This document shows, in pieces, positions 42,789 to 52,154 of a stretch of 55,331 nt of DNA. The notes beneath the pieces are model-generated. The model saw only the letters and a list, made by a program, of their open reading frames with translations, searched no databases and was not told the DNA's origin. Position 1 is the stretch's first letter; the number at the start of each line of letters is the position of its first letter. The position numbers and the translations under genes are program-made. The DNA comes from a bacterium (lineage in GTDB: Bacteria; Actinomycetota; Acidimicrobiia; Spongiisociales; UBA5794). The stretch is from the NCBI GenBank assembly GCA_024228555.1, contig JAAETI010000199.1, positions 1-55,331 of the forward strand, read 5' to 3'.

Positions 42789-43409
42789 ATGTCACTGCCG
42801 ATCACCGAAGCCCCAACCCGACGAGTCTCAATCCTCAATGCTGCATTGAATGCATTCACCACCGCCGGCTACGGGGCAACCTCAATCGAAGACATCTGCA
42901 GGGGGGCACCCGCAAGCGTTGGAAGCTTCTATCACCACTTCGGGGGCAAGGAAGGCGTGGCTGCGGTGCTGTATGTGGAAGCCGTCGATCGCTTTCAAGC
43001 AAGTATGCGGGCAGCGCTCGCCGAACCTCTATCGCCACGAGCGATGGTCTCTGTGCTTGTGAGCAGCCATCTCACCTGGGTCCGCGACAATGAACCGTGG
43101 GCCCGCTACCTCCTACAGATGGGGAGTGCCCCGGCCACCGCTGCCGCCCAGCCAGGGGTCACCAACAGCAATCGTGCCCTGTTCGATGCGGTGGCCGCTT
43201 GGTCGGCACCGCTTGTCGACCAAGGCGTGATAGTGCCGCTCAGCCCAGCAGCCCTTGCCGCCCAAATCCTTGGCCCCAGCTACTTCGCCTCCCGCGCATG
43301 GCTGGCCGGTGGACCCGAAATCACCGATCGGCTGATCCAGCAGTTCAGCGAATCGGCATGGCGTGCAATCGAGACCCCAGGAGCAGCAAGTGCATCTCGC
43401 CTTCGATGA
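42789..43409 (+). CDS. TetR family transcriptional regulator
   Basis: A 206-residue regulator with an N-terminal helix-turn-helix (RRVSILNAALNAFTTAGYGA, then a recognition segment ASVGSFYHHFGGKEGV) and a divergent C-terminal ligand domain. Overlapping palindromes sit on its promoter. The SRPBCC gene overlaps its last 20 nt and is its probable operon partner. The winged-helix gene on the other strand starts 86 nt away and may share the operators. The ligand is unknown. Confidence 0.93.
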   Translation: MSLPITEAPTRRVSILNAALNAFTTAGYGATSIEDICRGAPASVGSFYHHFGGKEGVAAVLYVEAVDRFQASMRAALAEPLSPRAMVSVLVSSHLTWVRDNEPWARYLLQMGSAPATAAAQPGVTNSNRALFDAVAAWSAPLVDQGVIVPLSPAALAAQILGPSYFASRAWLAGGPEITDRLIQQFSESAWRAIETPGAASASRLR

Positions 43410-43797
43410 GACGTTTGCGATAACCCCGGCCGAGGCATACGACTTCTACAAGACGCCTGCGGATTGGCCCCGACTGTTCAAAGCCTTCACCAAGGTGACC
43501 GATCGTGGAGACGGTTGGTACACAGTGTGGATAAAACGCACCCCGATACCCCTCATCGCCAAGATCACCGTCGACGAACCCGACGAGCGGGTCGCGTGGG
43601 ACTTCCGCGGCACCTGGAGCGGCGATGGAGCAGTTCGATTCGAGCTGACCGATACCGGGACCCGAATCACCGGACACGAGACCATCGCTCTCCCCCGGCT
43701 GCTGCAATTCATGGAACGCCATCTGGAATCGGGTTTTGCGGCTGTCTGGGAAGGCGGCTGGAGACGTCTCCGCAAACGACGCACCGACGCCAAATAA
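43390..43797 (+). CDS. SRPBCC (START/Bet v 1-like) family protein
   Basis: A 135-residue ligand-binding fold from GTG 43390 (AGGAG at 43378-43383, upstream); an earlier GTG at 43363 has no ribosome site. Pattern: MHLAFDETFAITPAEAYDFY, then DWPRLFKAFTKV, RVAWDFRGTWSGDGAVRFEL and a long C-terminal helix FMERHLESGFAAVWEGGW. SRPBCC proteins bind hydrophobic ligands or catalyse aromatic-ring chemistry, but no catalytic residues can be assigned. It overlaps the TetR gene by 20 nt, so it may bind or process the TetR effector. Confidence 0.8.
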   Translation: MHLAFDETFAITPAEAYDFYKTPADWPRLFKAFTKVTDRGDGWYTVWIKRTPIPLIAKITVDEPDERVAWDFRGTWSGDGAVRFELTDTGTRITGHETIALPRLLQFMERHLESGFAAVWEGGWRRLRKRRTDAK

Positions 43798-43820
43798 CCA
43801 GGAACCGGCGACCCCGGGCG

Positions 43821-45374
43821 ATGCGTTTTATAGATATGCGCTGCATACTCACGGCTCTGATCCTGATCCTGGCTGCTTGCAGCAGCCCGGAGACCGAGGA
43901 CTCGCCAACCACATCAACAACGGTGCCCGCCGCGGCAACGACCACAACGTCGACCACCGTGGCCCCGACACCGCCGCCGGTCACCACACCGCCAACGACC
44001 ACAACAACGAGCGCTCCTGAGCCGACACCATCGTCGCCAGCCCTGACGCCCTTGCCGTTGCCGGTCGAAGAGTTGCCACACACGATTGACAACATGACGT
44101 TGACCGGCGCCGGCCTGCTCTATGCCGGCAATGTCAGCCCAACACCTCGGGACCATCCCAATGAGGGTGCGCTCTGGCACTACAACGGTGTCGACTGGGT
44201 GCGCACGGTCATCGCCGACATCGCTCCGCCTGAGGAGTTCGGATCACATCCACAGATCACCAATCTCGTCGTATGGGAGGGTGGCTACCTGGGATTCATC
44301 CAGCCCGATTGGATCAGCGAGGACACGGCACCGGCGCTGCCATCGGTCCTGAAGTCGGCGGACGGCCGTACCTGGACGACAGAACCACTCTTCCACCGCA
44401 CCACAGCCGGCAGCCCCCTGACCGGGGTCCTGCCCACACCGGAATCGCCACCTTGGCCCGGCGCTGCAGGCATCTCAGCCGTCACCACGACCGAAGACGA
44501 GATCATCGCCGTCGGTTGGATCGTTACCGCTCCTGGAGAGTCGACCGCCACCGTGTGGCGATCAAGCGACACTGCGACATGGACCGTTGCCGCTCTCTCC
44601 AACGTCCAGTGGCCAAATGAATGGGCACACAACATCGCGATCGGCGAATCAGGCTGGCTGGTGTCTGGAGCCGGACCAGTCCACGCCACCACCCTCCTGT
44701 GGTACTCAGCCGATGGTGAGGAGTGGACATTCATCGGCGACGCTTTCCAGGATGAGAATGATGAAGTCTGGTGGTCGTTCAGCCAGCTCGCCTCTGGCGC
44801 CAACGGGCTCGTGATTACCGCAGGCGATCTCTTTGCCGAGTACGCAGAGCAGATGTGGCAGTCAAGCGATGGAATCACCTGGTACCCAGTCGGCGACCGA
44901 ACCGCGGGATCCCTGGCCTTGGTTTCAGACGGCTCAACGATCACTCGGATGACTCGCGGTGCGAACGCAACTGTCGTGAGCTCATCGCGGGACGGAGAGA
45001 CCTGGAATCTGACCTCCTCGTTCGATATCGAGACCGACCTAGAGCGGACATGGCGACACCAGCTCAATCTAGGCCTCCTGGACAGCACAGTCATCGTCAC
45101 CGAATTGAGGAATACCGAGGACTACACCGAGACCTCCGCTGGTATCTGGGTCAACGCTCCAACGATGGACGTCGTGTTGGTCGAGCCAGATGACGTCCTC
45201 AATATCCGCAACGGGCCGATGGCGGACATCATCGGTGCCTTGGATCCGGCCGCGACCGGTATCCAAACCACGGGACGCAGTGACAACGCTGCAGGTTCTC
45301 GGTGGCTCGAGATCCTTGTCGACGGTCGGCTGGGCTGGGTCAACTCGGTCTACCTGGCGGAACCAGCTCCCTAG
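43821..45374 (+). CDS. Lipoprotein with BNR-like repeats and a C-terminal SH3-type domain
   Basis: A 517-residue lipoprotein. The lipobox ILAAC places Cys near residue 20, and ATG 43836 is an alternative start. A Thr/Pro linker follows to about residue 80. At least five S.DG..W motifs (SADGRTWTTE, SSDTATWTVA, SADGEEWTFI, SSDGITWYPV, SRDGETWNLT) are Asp-box/BNR-like and suggest a beta-propeller. The C-terminus is an SH3-like domain (VLNIRNGPMADIIGAL, then WLEILVDGRLGWVNSVYL), of the kind that binds cell-wall peptides. The stop TAG shares CTAG with the convergent gene's stop at 45371-45374. Confidence 0.82.
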   Translation: MRFIDMRCILTALILILAACSSPETEDSPTTSTTVPAAATTTTSTTVAPTPPPVTTPPTTTTTSAPEPTPSSPALTPLPLPVEELPHTIDNMTLTGAGLLYAGNVSPTPRDHPNEGALWHYNGVDWVRTVIADIAPPEEFGSHPQITNLVVWEGGYLGFIQPDWISEDTAPALPSVLKSADGRTWTTEPLFHRTTAGSPLTGVLPTPESPPWPGAAGISAVTTTEDEIIAVGWIVTAPGESTATVWRSSDTATWTVAALSNVQWPNEWAHNIAIGESGWLVSGAGPVHATTLLWYSADGEEWTFIGDAFQDENDEVWWSFSQLASGANGLVITAGDLFAEYAEQMWQSSDGITWYPVGDRTAGSLALVSDGSTITRMTRGANATVVSSSRDGETWNLTSSFDIETDLERTWRHQLNLGLLDSTVIVTELRNTEDYTETSAGIWVNAPTMDVVLVEPDDVLNIRNGPMADIIGALDPAATGIQTTGRSDNAAGSRWLEILVDGRLGWVNSVYLAEPAP

Positions 45375-46147
45375 ACCGCCAGCAGGTAGTCCAACGCCGC
45401 CACCCAGAAGGCCTCGTACTGGTCCCACTGCACGAGATTGCAGCCCCAGTGCGGGGCCGGGTCCGATGTGAATGCCAGCGTCGCCCCCGAACCGTGCTGC
45501 ATGGTTGCGAGCAGCGGGTCACCGGTCTCGGCCACTGATACGTGAACGGTCGCATCGTCCCTAGCCATCACCCGGTTGTATCCGAGCAGGGGAGGCATCG
45601 CATCAAACCCGATCGCCTGGAAAGCATCTCCAGCGGCTCGAGCCCGGAAGCCCTCGGTGCTCTCGACGAGATCCTCTGTCTCCAAGCACGTCACCGGGAG
45701 TATCTCGGCGAGCCGGGACCGCCCCCAACCGCCCTTCCCCATCTCGCCACTGAAGGACAGCCAGCCACCCATGAACATCACGCGCATACCAGATGCGACA
45801 GCCTCGACGGTAAGCCTGATCCGGTCCGGATAGGTGATGATCCCTTCGCCAAATACCTTGCGATCGAAGAACTGTGGCGCCAGCTGAAAGTTCTTCAGCT
45901 CCACATCGGAGAACACAATCACGTCGTAGTCCGCCAGCGCCTGCTCATACTCGCCTGGCTTCATGGCGTAGAAATCCCAGGTCGGCATGGTGTCACAGCT
46001 GTGATCGCCGGATGACTCGATGGCATCACGGAGGTAGTGGTCGTAGCGATAGGTTTCGAGCCCCTTGAAGGCATAGTTGAAGGGCGTTTCGGCAAACACA
46101 GGCCCGAGCGCAATAGCCCAATCACCGACATAAAGAACCTTTGCCAT
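45371..46147 (-). CDS. Glutamine-amidotransferase-like protein (GATase1_like)
   Basis: A 258-residue alpha/beta protein of the putative GATase1-like family. It begins KVLYVGDWAIALGPVF, has a second strand DYDVIVFSDVE near residue 75 and a turn VASGMRVMFMGGWLSFSGEM, where class I amidotransferases have the nucleophile elbow. No Cys is at that elbow, so classical glutaminase activity is doubtful; sugar-locus relatives may be hydrolases or binding proteins. It is the last gene of the carbohydrate operon, three nt after the preceding stop codon. Confidence 0.78.
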   Translation of the reverse strand: MAKVLYVGDWAIALGPVFAETPFNYAFKGLETYRYDHYLRDAIESSGDHSCDTMPTWDFYAMKPGEYEQALADYDVIVFSDVELKNFQLAPQFFDRKVFGEGIITYPDRIRLTVEAVASGMRVMFMGGWLSFSGEMGKGGWGRSRLAEILPVTCLETEDLVESTEGFRARAAGDAFQAIGFDAMPPLLGYNRVMARDDATVHVSVAETGDPLLATMQHGSGATLAFTSDPAPHWGCNLVQWDQYEAFWVAALDYLLAV

Positions 46148-46150
46148 CGT

Positions 46151-46957
46151 CTACTCCTTGCGTTCGCTAACAGATCCCGTCGAGAAATGGATGAATGGGA
46201 ATAGCTCGGGGATGTGGGAATCCCACACACCGTGAGCACTTAGAGTCCAACCGCTGGAGTCGTCCGGACCCTCCTTGTACTGGTTGAAACGTGAGAAGCT
46301 CATCCGCCACACGTCGCCGTCGGCAGGAGGCACCGCTCGCCCATTGGCAAGGGGCCTGAGCCCATCCCACGGGAACGCCAGTTCCACGGTCCATCCGCGA
46401 TCCCGGTTGGTGGGATCGTTGATGACTCCGTCGATGACGACAGCACTGCGCAGCCCCGGATAGTCCCATTCCCAGAACCCAGTCCGGGCACCACGCGGAT
46501 GGGAAGTGAACCCCACACCGTTGAACGATCGAGCGCCAGGGACATCACGCGAGTACTCGGGCAAGTCACTGAAGCCTGCTCTGTCGTAGGCCTCATCCCA
46601 AACAAAGAACACCTCATAAATCGTCCCAAAGGCGTTGATCTCAAACTCGTAGTAGCAGTCATCGCCCGTGATGAAGACCTCGACATCGTTGTCCTCGTAT
46701 ATCAGAGAATCCCGTTCGGTAAGGGTCGCCGCAACCGCTGGTTCCTCAATCCAGAAACCGACGTACAGGTTCTCGTCATCCCAAAGCACCGCAACCCTGG
46801 TGTCGTAAGCAACCCGCTCGCCACTGACCAGATCAACGAACCGGGAGCTGCGGGGAGCATCCGTCCAGCAGGTCTTGCTGAGATCGCCATCGATAGCCGG
46901 TGGCGTGTCGACTCGCACGGCGGTGTAGTGGGCCACGCTTTCTGCGGGCCATGGCAA
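46151..46957 (-). CDS. Carbohydrate-binding-module family 9-like protein
   Basis: A protein of about 268 residues with a CBM9-like (DOMON-type) fold. Segments seen are RVDTPPAIDGDLSKTCW, RVAVLWDDENLYVGFWIEE and RDSLIYEDNDVEVFITG, the usual order of this module. I set the start at TTG 46957 (GGGGG three nt upstream), but TTG 46981, which overlaps the preceding stop, is equally possible. No signal peptide is visible, which is unusual for a polysaccharide-binding module; it may act on intracellular sugar intermediates or have an unrecognised export signal. Confidence 0.75.
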   Translation of the reverse strand: MPWPAESVAHYTAVRVDTPPAIDGDLSKTCWTDAPRSSRFVDLVSGERVAYDTRVAVLWDDENLYVGFWIEEPAVAATLTERDSLIYEDNDVEVFITGDDCYYEFEINAFGTIYEVFFVWDEAYDRAGFSDLPEYSRDVPGARSFNGVGFTSHPRGARTGFWEWDYPGLRSAVVIDGVINDPTNRDRGWTVELAFPWDGLRPLANGRAVPPADGDVWRMSFSRFNQYKEGPDDSSGWTLSAHGVWDSHIPELFPFIHFSTGSVSERKE

Positions 46958-46973
46958 CGACCCCCGATTCGGC

Positions 46974-47954
46974 TCAGACAACGACCGGCTGTCCTCTCTC
47001 GGCCGAGCGATAGGCCGCCAGCGCAACCTCAGTCGCCCGCAACCCGTCGAACCCAGTAACAGCAACGGGGTGGTCACCACGAACGGCCCCAACAAAGTGG
47101 TCGATCATCAGCTGGTTCGTGTCAGAACCCCAATCGACCCACGATGTCTGCCCGTTCGACCAAACATCGAACCGTTGCGCAAAGGCATCCACCGTGAAGA
47201 CGCCCTCGGTGCCAACGGCCTCGATTTCCAGGCCACCCCAGGTTGGGTAGTTGTCGGGTCGGCTCCACGAGCAATCGATGGTCGCAAAGACGCCGCTCTC
47301 AAAACCAACGGTGACCAGACCACCGGTCTCGACAGCCACCTCGGGGTGCAAGATCCGGTTCGTTTCGGCGTACACCTCATCTGGTTCGTTGCCCAGCCAC
47401 CAACGCATTACATCAGCAAGATGGACCGTATGGTCCATAACTGCGCCACCACCGGCGAGTTTCAAGTCGGCAAACCATGGGGCGTATCCGGTCGGAAGAT
47501 GACCGCGGTTGGTCCCAGTGATCGCCAGAACCTCGCCGATTCTCCCCTCCCGAATCCACTCCGCACCTGTGGCAAGCGAGGGGCTGAATCGCATAGGGAA
47601 AGCCGTCATCAGGTGCACGCCGGCTGCGGCACACACATCAACAATCCGCTGCGCATCATCGACATTGGTGGCCAATGGCTTCTCGCAGAGGACATGGACA
47701 CCGGCGGCGGCCATTCTCTCGACAGTCGGGAGATGGGCGTTGGTTGGCGAGCAGACGATGCCAAAGTCGACACCCGCCGCGATCAACTCATCATCGGATG
47801 CGTAGCCGAATGCGTGATGCCGTTTTGTCCAGTCAGCAAGCATGAACCGATCGGTCTCGGCAGCACCGACGAATTCGACGCCGCGGGCGGCACGCAAGTT
47901 CTCAACGTAGGACTCGGAGTGGACATGGCCGACGCCAAAGATCCCTGCTCTCAT
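46974..47954 (-). CDS. Gfo/Idh/MocA family NAD(P)-dependent oxidoreductase 2
   Basis: A 326-residue enzyme with an N-terminal Rossmann fold (RAGIFGVGHVHSESYVENL), the EKP motif (VLCEKPLATNVDDAQRIVD) that places the catalytic Lys, and the C-terminal sheet domain (GGGAVMDHTVHLADVMRWW) with the conserved DxxxH pattern. It oxidises, reduces or epimerises a sugar or cyclitol using NAD(P). The first glycine loop is GVGHVH rather than GxGxxG. Its ATG overlaps the stop of the other dehydrogenase (ATGA, 47951-47954). Confidence 0.92.
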   Translation of the reverse strand: MRAGIFGVGHVHSESYVENLRAARGVEFVGAAETDRFMLADWTKRHHAFGYASDDELIAAGVDFGIVCSPTNAHLPTVERMAAAGVHVLCEKPLATNVDDAQRIVDVCAAAGVHLMTAFPMRFSPSLATGAEWIREGRIGEVLAITGTNRGHLPTGYAPWFADLKLAGGGAVMDHTVHLADVMRWWLGNEPDEVYAETNRILHPEVAVETGGLVTVGFESGVFATIDCSWSRPDNYPTWGGLEIEAVGTEGVFTVDAFAQRFDVWSNGQTSWVDWGSDTNQLMIDHFVGAVRGDHPVAVTGFDGLRATEVALAAYRSAERGQPVVV

Positions 47955-48931
47955 GAGGCGCCTCCCAGTGTTACCGCCTGGCAGGTGTCAATCGATTGCA
48001 GGATCGCCTCGCAGACCTCGACCGCGGCCGCCGCATCTGTCGCGCTAACGATCGGATCCGCCAACCCATGCAGAACGGCAGAGAAGTGCTTCATCTGAGT
48101 GACGTAGGGCGACTCGGCAAGCGTCGTCGGCGGCTGCGGAACCGCTGAGACGTCGTCGGACTCGGGGACGAGTGCACTGAACGGCTCGCTGGCGTGCAGC
48201 GTCAGCAACCCCTCCGAGCCGGCGATCTCCAAAGACGTACGGAACGAACCCTCGGGAAAAGCCCACGAGCCCTGTACATGCGACAGCGCACCACCGCGAT
48301 GCCGCAACGTGGCGAGCACATGTCCGCCCGAACCCGTCGGCTCAGCACGACGGGCATAGACCCGTTCGACATCGCCTGCCACCCAGCGGGCGTAGTCAAC
48401 ATCGTGGATCATCAGATCGAGGACAACACCGCCCGACCGCTCGTGGTCGCCAAACCAAGACCCATCGCCAACTGGGAAGTAGGTCGATCGATCAAGCCGC
48501 ACCGTGGCAACGTCACCAAGTTCTCCGGCAACCACCCGGTCCCTCGCCACCGAGTACTCGGGAAAGAAGCGGACAACGTGCGCAACCAGGAGCAAGACTC
48601 CCGCGGCTTCGCAAATCGCCACCGCCTCTTGGGCTTCCTTGGCGGTCCGTCCCAGCGGTTTCTCGCACACAACTGAAACCCCTGATGCCGCGGCGACTTC
48701 GACGTAGCCGAGATGGGTATCGGTTGGGCTGCAGATATCAACGACGTCGACCGCCGCCAGCAGCTCCTCGTACGAATCGCTCAGCTCGGCGCCGAGATCG
48801 GCAGCCAGGCTGCCGGCGCGAGTTGAACCAGTCGCAAGGATGTGAGTTACGCGGTCCCCGGCTTCGTTCCATCCTGCAGCGTGCGTTGCCGCCATGTTTC
48901 CTGCGCCAACGATACCGACCCGCAGTGTCAC
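47951..48931 (-). CDS. Gfo/Idh/MocA family NAD(P)-dependent oxidoreductase 1
   Basis: A 326-residue enzyme from GTG 48931, which overlaps the upstream permease stop (GTGA). Features: Rossmann loop VGIVGAGNMAATHAAGW, EKP motif VVCEKPLGRTAKEAQEA, and C-terminal domain GGVVLDLMIHDVDYARWV with the catalytic Asp/His pair. It is about as long as, but clearly different from, its neighbour, so the two probably do successive steps such as 3-keto formation and reduction. That pairing is known for inositol and rare-sugar pathways; here it is inference. Confidence 0.92.
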   Translation of the reverse strand: MTLRVGIVGAGNMAATHAAGWNEAGDRVTHILATGSTRAGSLAADLGAELSDSYEELLAAVDVVDICSPTDTHLGYVEVAAASGVSVVCEKPLGRTAKEAQEAVAICEAAGVLLLVAHVVRFFPEYSVARDRVVAGELGDVATVRLDRSTYFPVGDGSWFGDHERSGGVVLDLMIHDVDYARWVAGDVERVYARRAEPTGSGGHVLATLRHRGGALSHVQGSWAFPEGSFRTSLEIAGSEGLLTLHASEPFSALVPESDDVSAVPQPPTTLAESPYVTQMKHFSAVLHGLADPIVSATDAAAAVEVCEAILQSIDTCQAVTLGGAS

Positions 48932-49791
48932 TTGATGGCACCCGACATGATCCCACGCAACATCTGTCGGGAGAAGATCAGATAGAGGATCAGGATCGGA
49001 ATCATCGCCAAGGTCAAGGCGGCCAGAACCGATGGCCAGTCGGATACGAACTGACCGAGGAACACCTGGGCTCCCAACGTCACCGTTTTGGTGGACTCGC
49101 CGGGAGCAAGGATCAATGGGAACCACAGGTCGTTCCACACGGGAAGCATCGTGAAGACACCGACTGCAGCCAAGCCGGGACGGATGAGCGGCATCGCAAG
49201 CCAGAAAATCCGATACTCACCCGCACCGTCAATACGCGCTGCGTCCTTGAGTGATTGTGGGACCTGTCTGAAGAACTGGCTGAGGATGAAGACGGCAAGC
49301 GGTAAGCCCATCGCCGTGTAGACCAAAATGAGAGACAAGTGGGTGTTGACCAGACCCAACTTCACCATCAGCTTCAGGATCGAGACAGTGCCGAGCCGGA
49401 TCGGGATCATTACCCCGACGGCCAGGTACAGACCCATCATCGTGTTGCCTGTGAAGTTGTACTCGGCGAGGGCGTGTGCCGCCATCGCCCCGAACAAGAT
49501 CACTGCAGCCACGGTGACAACCGTGATCACGATGCTGTTCAGGAAGTACTTCTCAAAAGCCGCACGATCGAACACCGTCTCGTAGCCCTTGAGACTGAAG
49601 GTCTCAGAAGTGGGGAACGCAAAGGGTGAATCAAAAATGGCCCGACGAGACTTCAGCGAGTTCATGACGATCAACAACACCGGGCCTAGCGCAACCATCG
49701 TGTAGACGAACAGCGCAATGTGGATGCCGGCGATCGAAACCCTCGGTCGCTTCCGACCCCTATTGGCTGTGGTGGCGGTTGTTGCGGTCAT
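48928..49791 (-). CDS. Carbohydrate ABC transporter permease (MalG type)
   Basis: A 287-residue inner-membrane protein of the CUT1 family with six helices. The EAA loop is DAARIDGAGEYRIFWLAMPL, facing an ATPase. The N-terminus (about 20 residues) is Thr-rich. It starts ATG 49791, overlapping the stop of the other permease (ATGA), and its own stop overlaps the next gene (GTGA). No ATPase gene is in this operon, so a shared MsiK-type ATPase encoded elsewhere is likely, as in other actinobacterial CUT1 systems. Confidence 0.94.
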   Translation of the reverse strand: MTATTATTANRGRKRPRVSIAGIHIALFVYTMVALGPVLLIVMNSLKSRRAIFDSPFAFPTSETFSLKGYETVFDRAAFEKYFLNSIVITVVTVAAVILFGAMAAHALAEYNFTGNTMMGLYLAVGVMIPIRLGTVSILKLMVKLGLVNTHLSLILVYTAMGLPLAVFILSQFFRQVPQSLKDAARIDGAGEYRIFWLAMPLIRPGLAAVGVFTMLPVWNDLWFPLILAPGESTKTVTLGAQVFLGQFVSDWPSVLAALTLAMIPILILYLIFSRQMLRGIMSGAIK

Positions 49792-50708
49792 AGTTCGTAC
49801 GTCGTTACTCGGCGTTGGAACCCGAACAGATAGACGAGCACCCCGATCAGAATCACGACAAACATGGCGGTGGCGACCGTCGCCCCCACCGCGGTCGAGC
49901 CGATCTGGAGTTGCTGGCCGAAGAAACTGCGGTAGAACAGGGTGCCCATGATGTCGGTGGAGAACTCGGGACCGGCCAGCGCCCCCTGCACGCTATAGAT
50001 GAGGTCGAAGGCGTTGAGATTGGCGATATAGGTGATGATCGAGATGATGCCGATCATCGGGAGCATCAGCGGGAAGGTGATCTTCCAGAAGATCTTCCAC
50101 CCGCTGGCACCATCAACACGGGCGGCTTCGAGGAGTTCCTCGGGGATGCCGACCAGCGTTGCGTAGAAGAACATCATTGGAATGCCGAGGTACTGCCACA
50201 CCGACATCAGCGACAAGGTCGGTAGGGCGGTTGCGGTCTTGCCAAGTAGGGGGGTTTCGATGATGCCCCACAGTGGCGACAAGATGAGCTGCCAGATGAA
50301 ACCGACGATGACAACTGACAGCAACGTCGGCGCAAAGATCAAGGTCCGGTAAATCCCCTGGCCCCGCAGACCCGGCTGAGTGAGTAGAACGGCGATCAAC
50401 AGACCCATCGGGTTCTGCACAAAGAAGTGGAACGCAAAGAACATGAAGTTGTTGCCGAGAGCATTAAAGAAGGTGTTCGACAGGTTTCCGCCGGGGAACA
50501 ATTCGCGGATGTTCTCCAAGCCGACAAACACACCCTCATCAGAGAGCAAGCTGAGCCGGAGTGAGTCCAGCAGCGGATACACCATGAACGCCGTGTAGAT
50601 GATGACGGCCGGAGCGAGAAAAACAATGACATGCCGGGGGACCCGCCAACGCTTGGCGGATCCCCCGGTCACTGTCTTGACCGCTTTGGGAACGGTCGTT
50701 TGAGTCAT
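49788..50708 (-). CDS. Carbohydrate ABC transporter permease (MalF type)
   Basis: A 306-residue inner-membrane permease with six helices. The EAA loop is EAARVDGASGWKIFWKITFP. The first 30 residues are hydrophilic and end KRWRVPRHVIVFLAPAVIIY into helix 1. It follows the binding-protein gene by 35 nt, in which a weak CCCC...GGGG stem-loop at 50734-50752 may protect the upstream message. It pairs with the MalG-type subunit encoded next. Confidence 0.94.
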   Translation of the reverse strand: MTQTTVPKAVKTVTGGSAKRWRVPRHVIVFLAPAVIIYTAFMVYPLLDSLRLSLLSDEGVFVGLENIRELFPGGNLSNTFFNALGNNFMFFAFHFFVQNPMGLLIAVLLTQPGLRGQGIYRTLIFAPTLLSVVIVGFIWQLILSPLWGIIETPLLGKTATALPTLSLMSVWQYLGIPMMFFYATLVGIPEELLEAARVDGASGWKIFWKITFPLMLPMIGIISIITYIANLNAFDLIYSVQGALAGPEFSTDIMGTLFYRSFFGQQLQIGSTAVGATVATAMFVVILIGVLVYLFGFQRRVTTYEL

Positions 50709-50743
50709 GTGACGACTCTAGTAATTGGCATCAACCCCTGCCT

Positions 50744-52060
50744 CTACGGGGTGTACCAGCTGTCGAGACCGTCCTGGAGACGCTGAGCGGCGTCGGCAGG
50801 AGTGAGGGTTCCATTGAGCACCGAAGCGCTCACGGCCCACATTTCGTTCTCGAGGTTTGGCTCGCCACGGGACAGGATCTGATACGAGTTGCGGATGGTC
50901 GACTCGCACTCACCACGCCAGGACACAAACTCTTGGGCCAGCGGATCGTCAAGCGACACCGGCTCATTGGCCAGGCTGAAGAAGCCAGGCAGGGCGTTTG
51001 CGTACAGCGACGAGAACTCGGGCGAAGCTACCCAATCGAGGAACACCTTTGCTGCATCAGCGTTTGCAGATGCTGCGTTCATGCCAAGGGCAATGTCGGT
51101 GTGGTCCGAGATGTAGCAAGTGTCGCCGGCACTCTTGACCGGTGGCGAGAATGCACCCATCGCAAAATCGGCTTGCTCGTTGAACAGACCAATCTCCCAG
51201 GAACCCGACGGATATATCGCCGCACGGCCCAGGGTGAACAGGTTCTGCGAGTCCGGGTAGGTGATGGCTTCGTAGCCGTTGGGCATGTAGTCGGCCCACT
51301 GTGCCAGCGAAGCGAGCGTATCGACATACGCTGCATCGGTGAGCTTCTGGCTGCCGTCGATCAAGGCGTTACGCCCTTCCTCACCGGCCCAGTAGTTCGG
51401 TCCGATGTTCTGGAAGCCCATCGTGGCTGCTTCCCACTGGTCCGCAGATCCCATAGCGAGACCCTCGTAGTTGCCATCGGCTGCGACCGCATCGAGCACT
51501 GCGTAGAACTCGTCTTCAGTGGTCGGCTCGCTGAGTCCGAGCTCGTCGAAGATGTCCGCGTTGTAGATGAAGCCGTGGATGACAGAAGCCATCGGCACAC
51601 AGAAGACGTCCGAGCCGTCATCGGTGATCCAAGCGCTCTTGGCCACATCGCCAAAGTTGGCCATCCCGCCCAGATCGTTGAGCGAAGCCAGATGGCCCTG
51701 ATCGAACAGCTCTAGCGAAGCATCGAACGGACGACATGTGATCAGGTCGCCGGCAGTTCCGCCTTCAAGCCGTGTTGACAGCACTGCGTTGTACTCCGCA
51801 GGGGCCGTTGGTGAGAACGTGACTGTGATGCCGGGGTTGGCAGCCTCGAATGCTGGGATGAGTGAGTCTTCCCAGATTGCGAGATCGTCATTACGCCAGC
51901 TCTCGATGACGAGTTCGCCAGTCACGCCTGCGGCGGCCGTTGTCTCAGTCCCACCAGCGTCGCCGGCGGTTGTCGTGGCAGCGTCGTCATCGTCTCCGCC
52001 ACAAGCCGCAACGACCATGGCAAAAGCGAGTAGAACGGTTGCCCATTTGACTCTCTTCAT
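50744..52060 (-). CDS. Carbohydrate ABC transporter substrate-binding lipoprotein (CUT1 type)
   Basis: A 438-residue lipoprotein with lipobox VVAAC (Cys20) and an Asp/Thr/Ala linker to about residue 45. The body is a type 2 periplasmic-binding fold: ELVIESWRNDDLAIWEDSLI, NPGITVTFSPTAPAEYNAVL and GRAAIYPSGSWEIGLFN, the last a signature of CUT1 sugar-binding proteins. It captures the sugar for the two permeases. AAAGGAGGAGAAGG precedes the ATG by three nt. It is the first gene of the operon, and the palindrome at 52155-52171 lies about 95 nt upstream. Confidence 0.94.
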   Translation of the reverse strand: MKRVKWATVLLAFAMVVAACGGDDDDAATTTAGDAGGTETTAAAGVTGELVIESWRNDDLAIWEDSLIPAFEAANPGITVTFSPTAPAEYNAVLSTRLEGGTAGDLITCRPFDASLELFDQGHLASLNDLGGMANFGDVAKSAWITDDGSDVFCVPMASVIHGFIYNADIFDELGLSEPTTEDEFYAVLDAVAADGNYEGLAMGSADQWEAATMGFQNIGPNYWAGEEGRNALIDGSQKLTDAAYVDTLASLAQWADYMPNGYEAITYPDSQNLFTLGRAAIYPSGSWEIGLFNEQADFAMGAFSPPVKSAGDTCYISDHTDIALGMNAASANADAAKVFLDWVASPEFSSLYANALPGFFSLANEPVSLDDPLAQEFVSWRGECESTIRNSYQILSRGEPNLENEMWAVSASVLNGTLTPADAAQRLQDGLDSWYTP

Positions 52061-52154
52061 AAATCCTTCTCCTCCTTTGACCTGTGGAAGGTCACCCTCA
52101 TCATCGCACGTGATATGGCAGAGAAGTCATTTGACGTGGACGACGAGGACTTAG

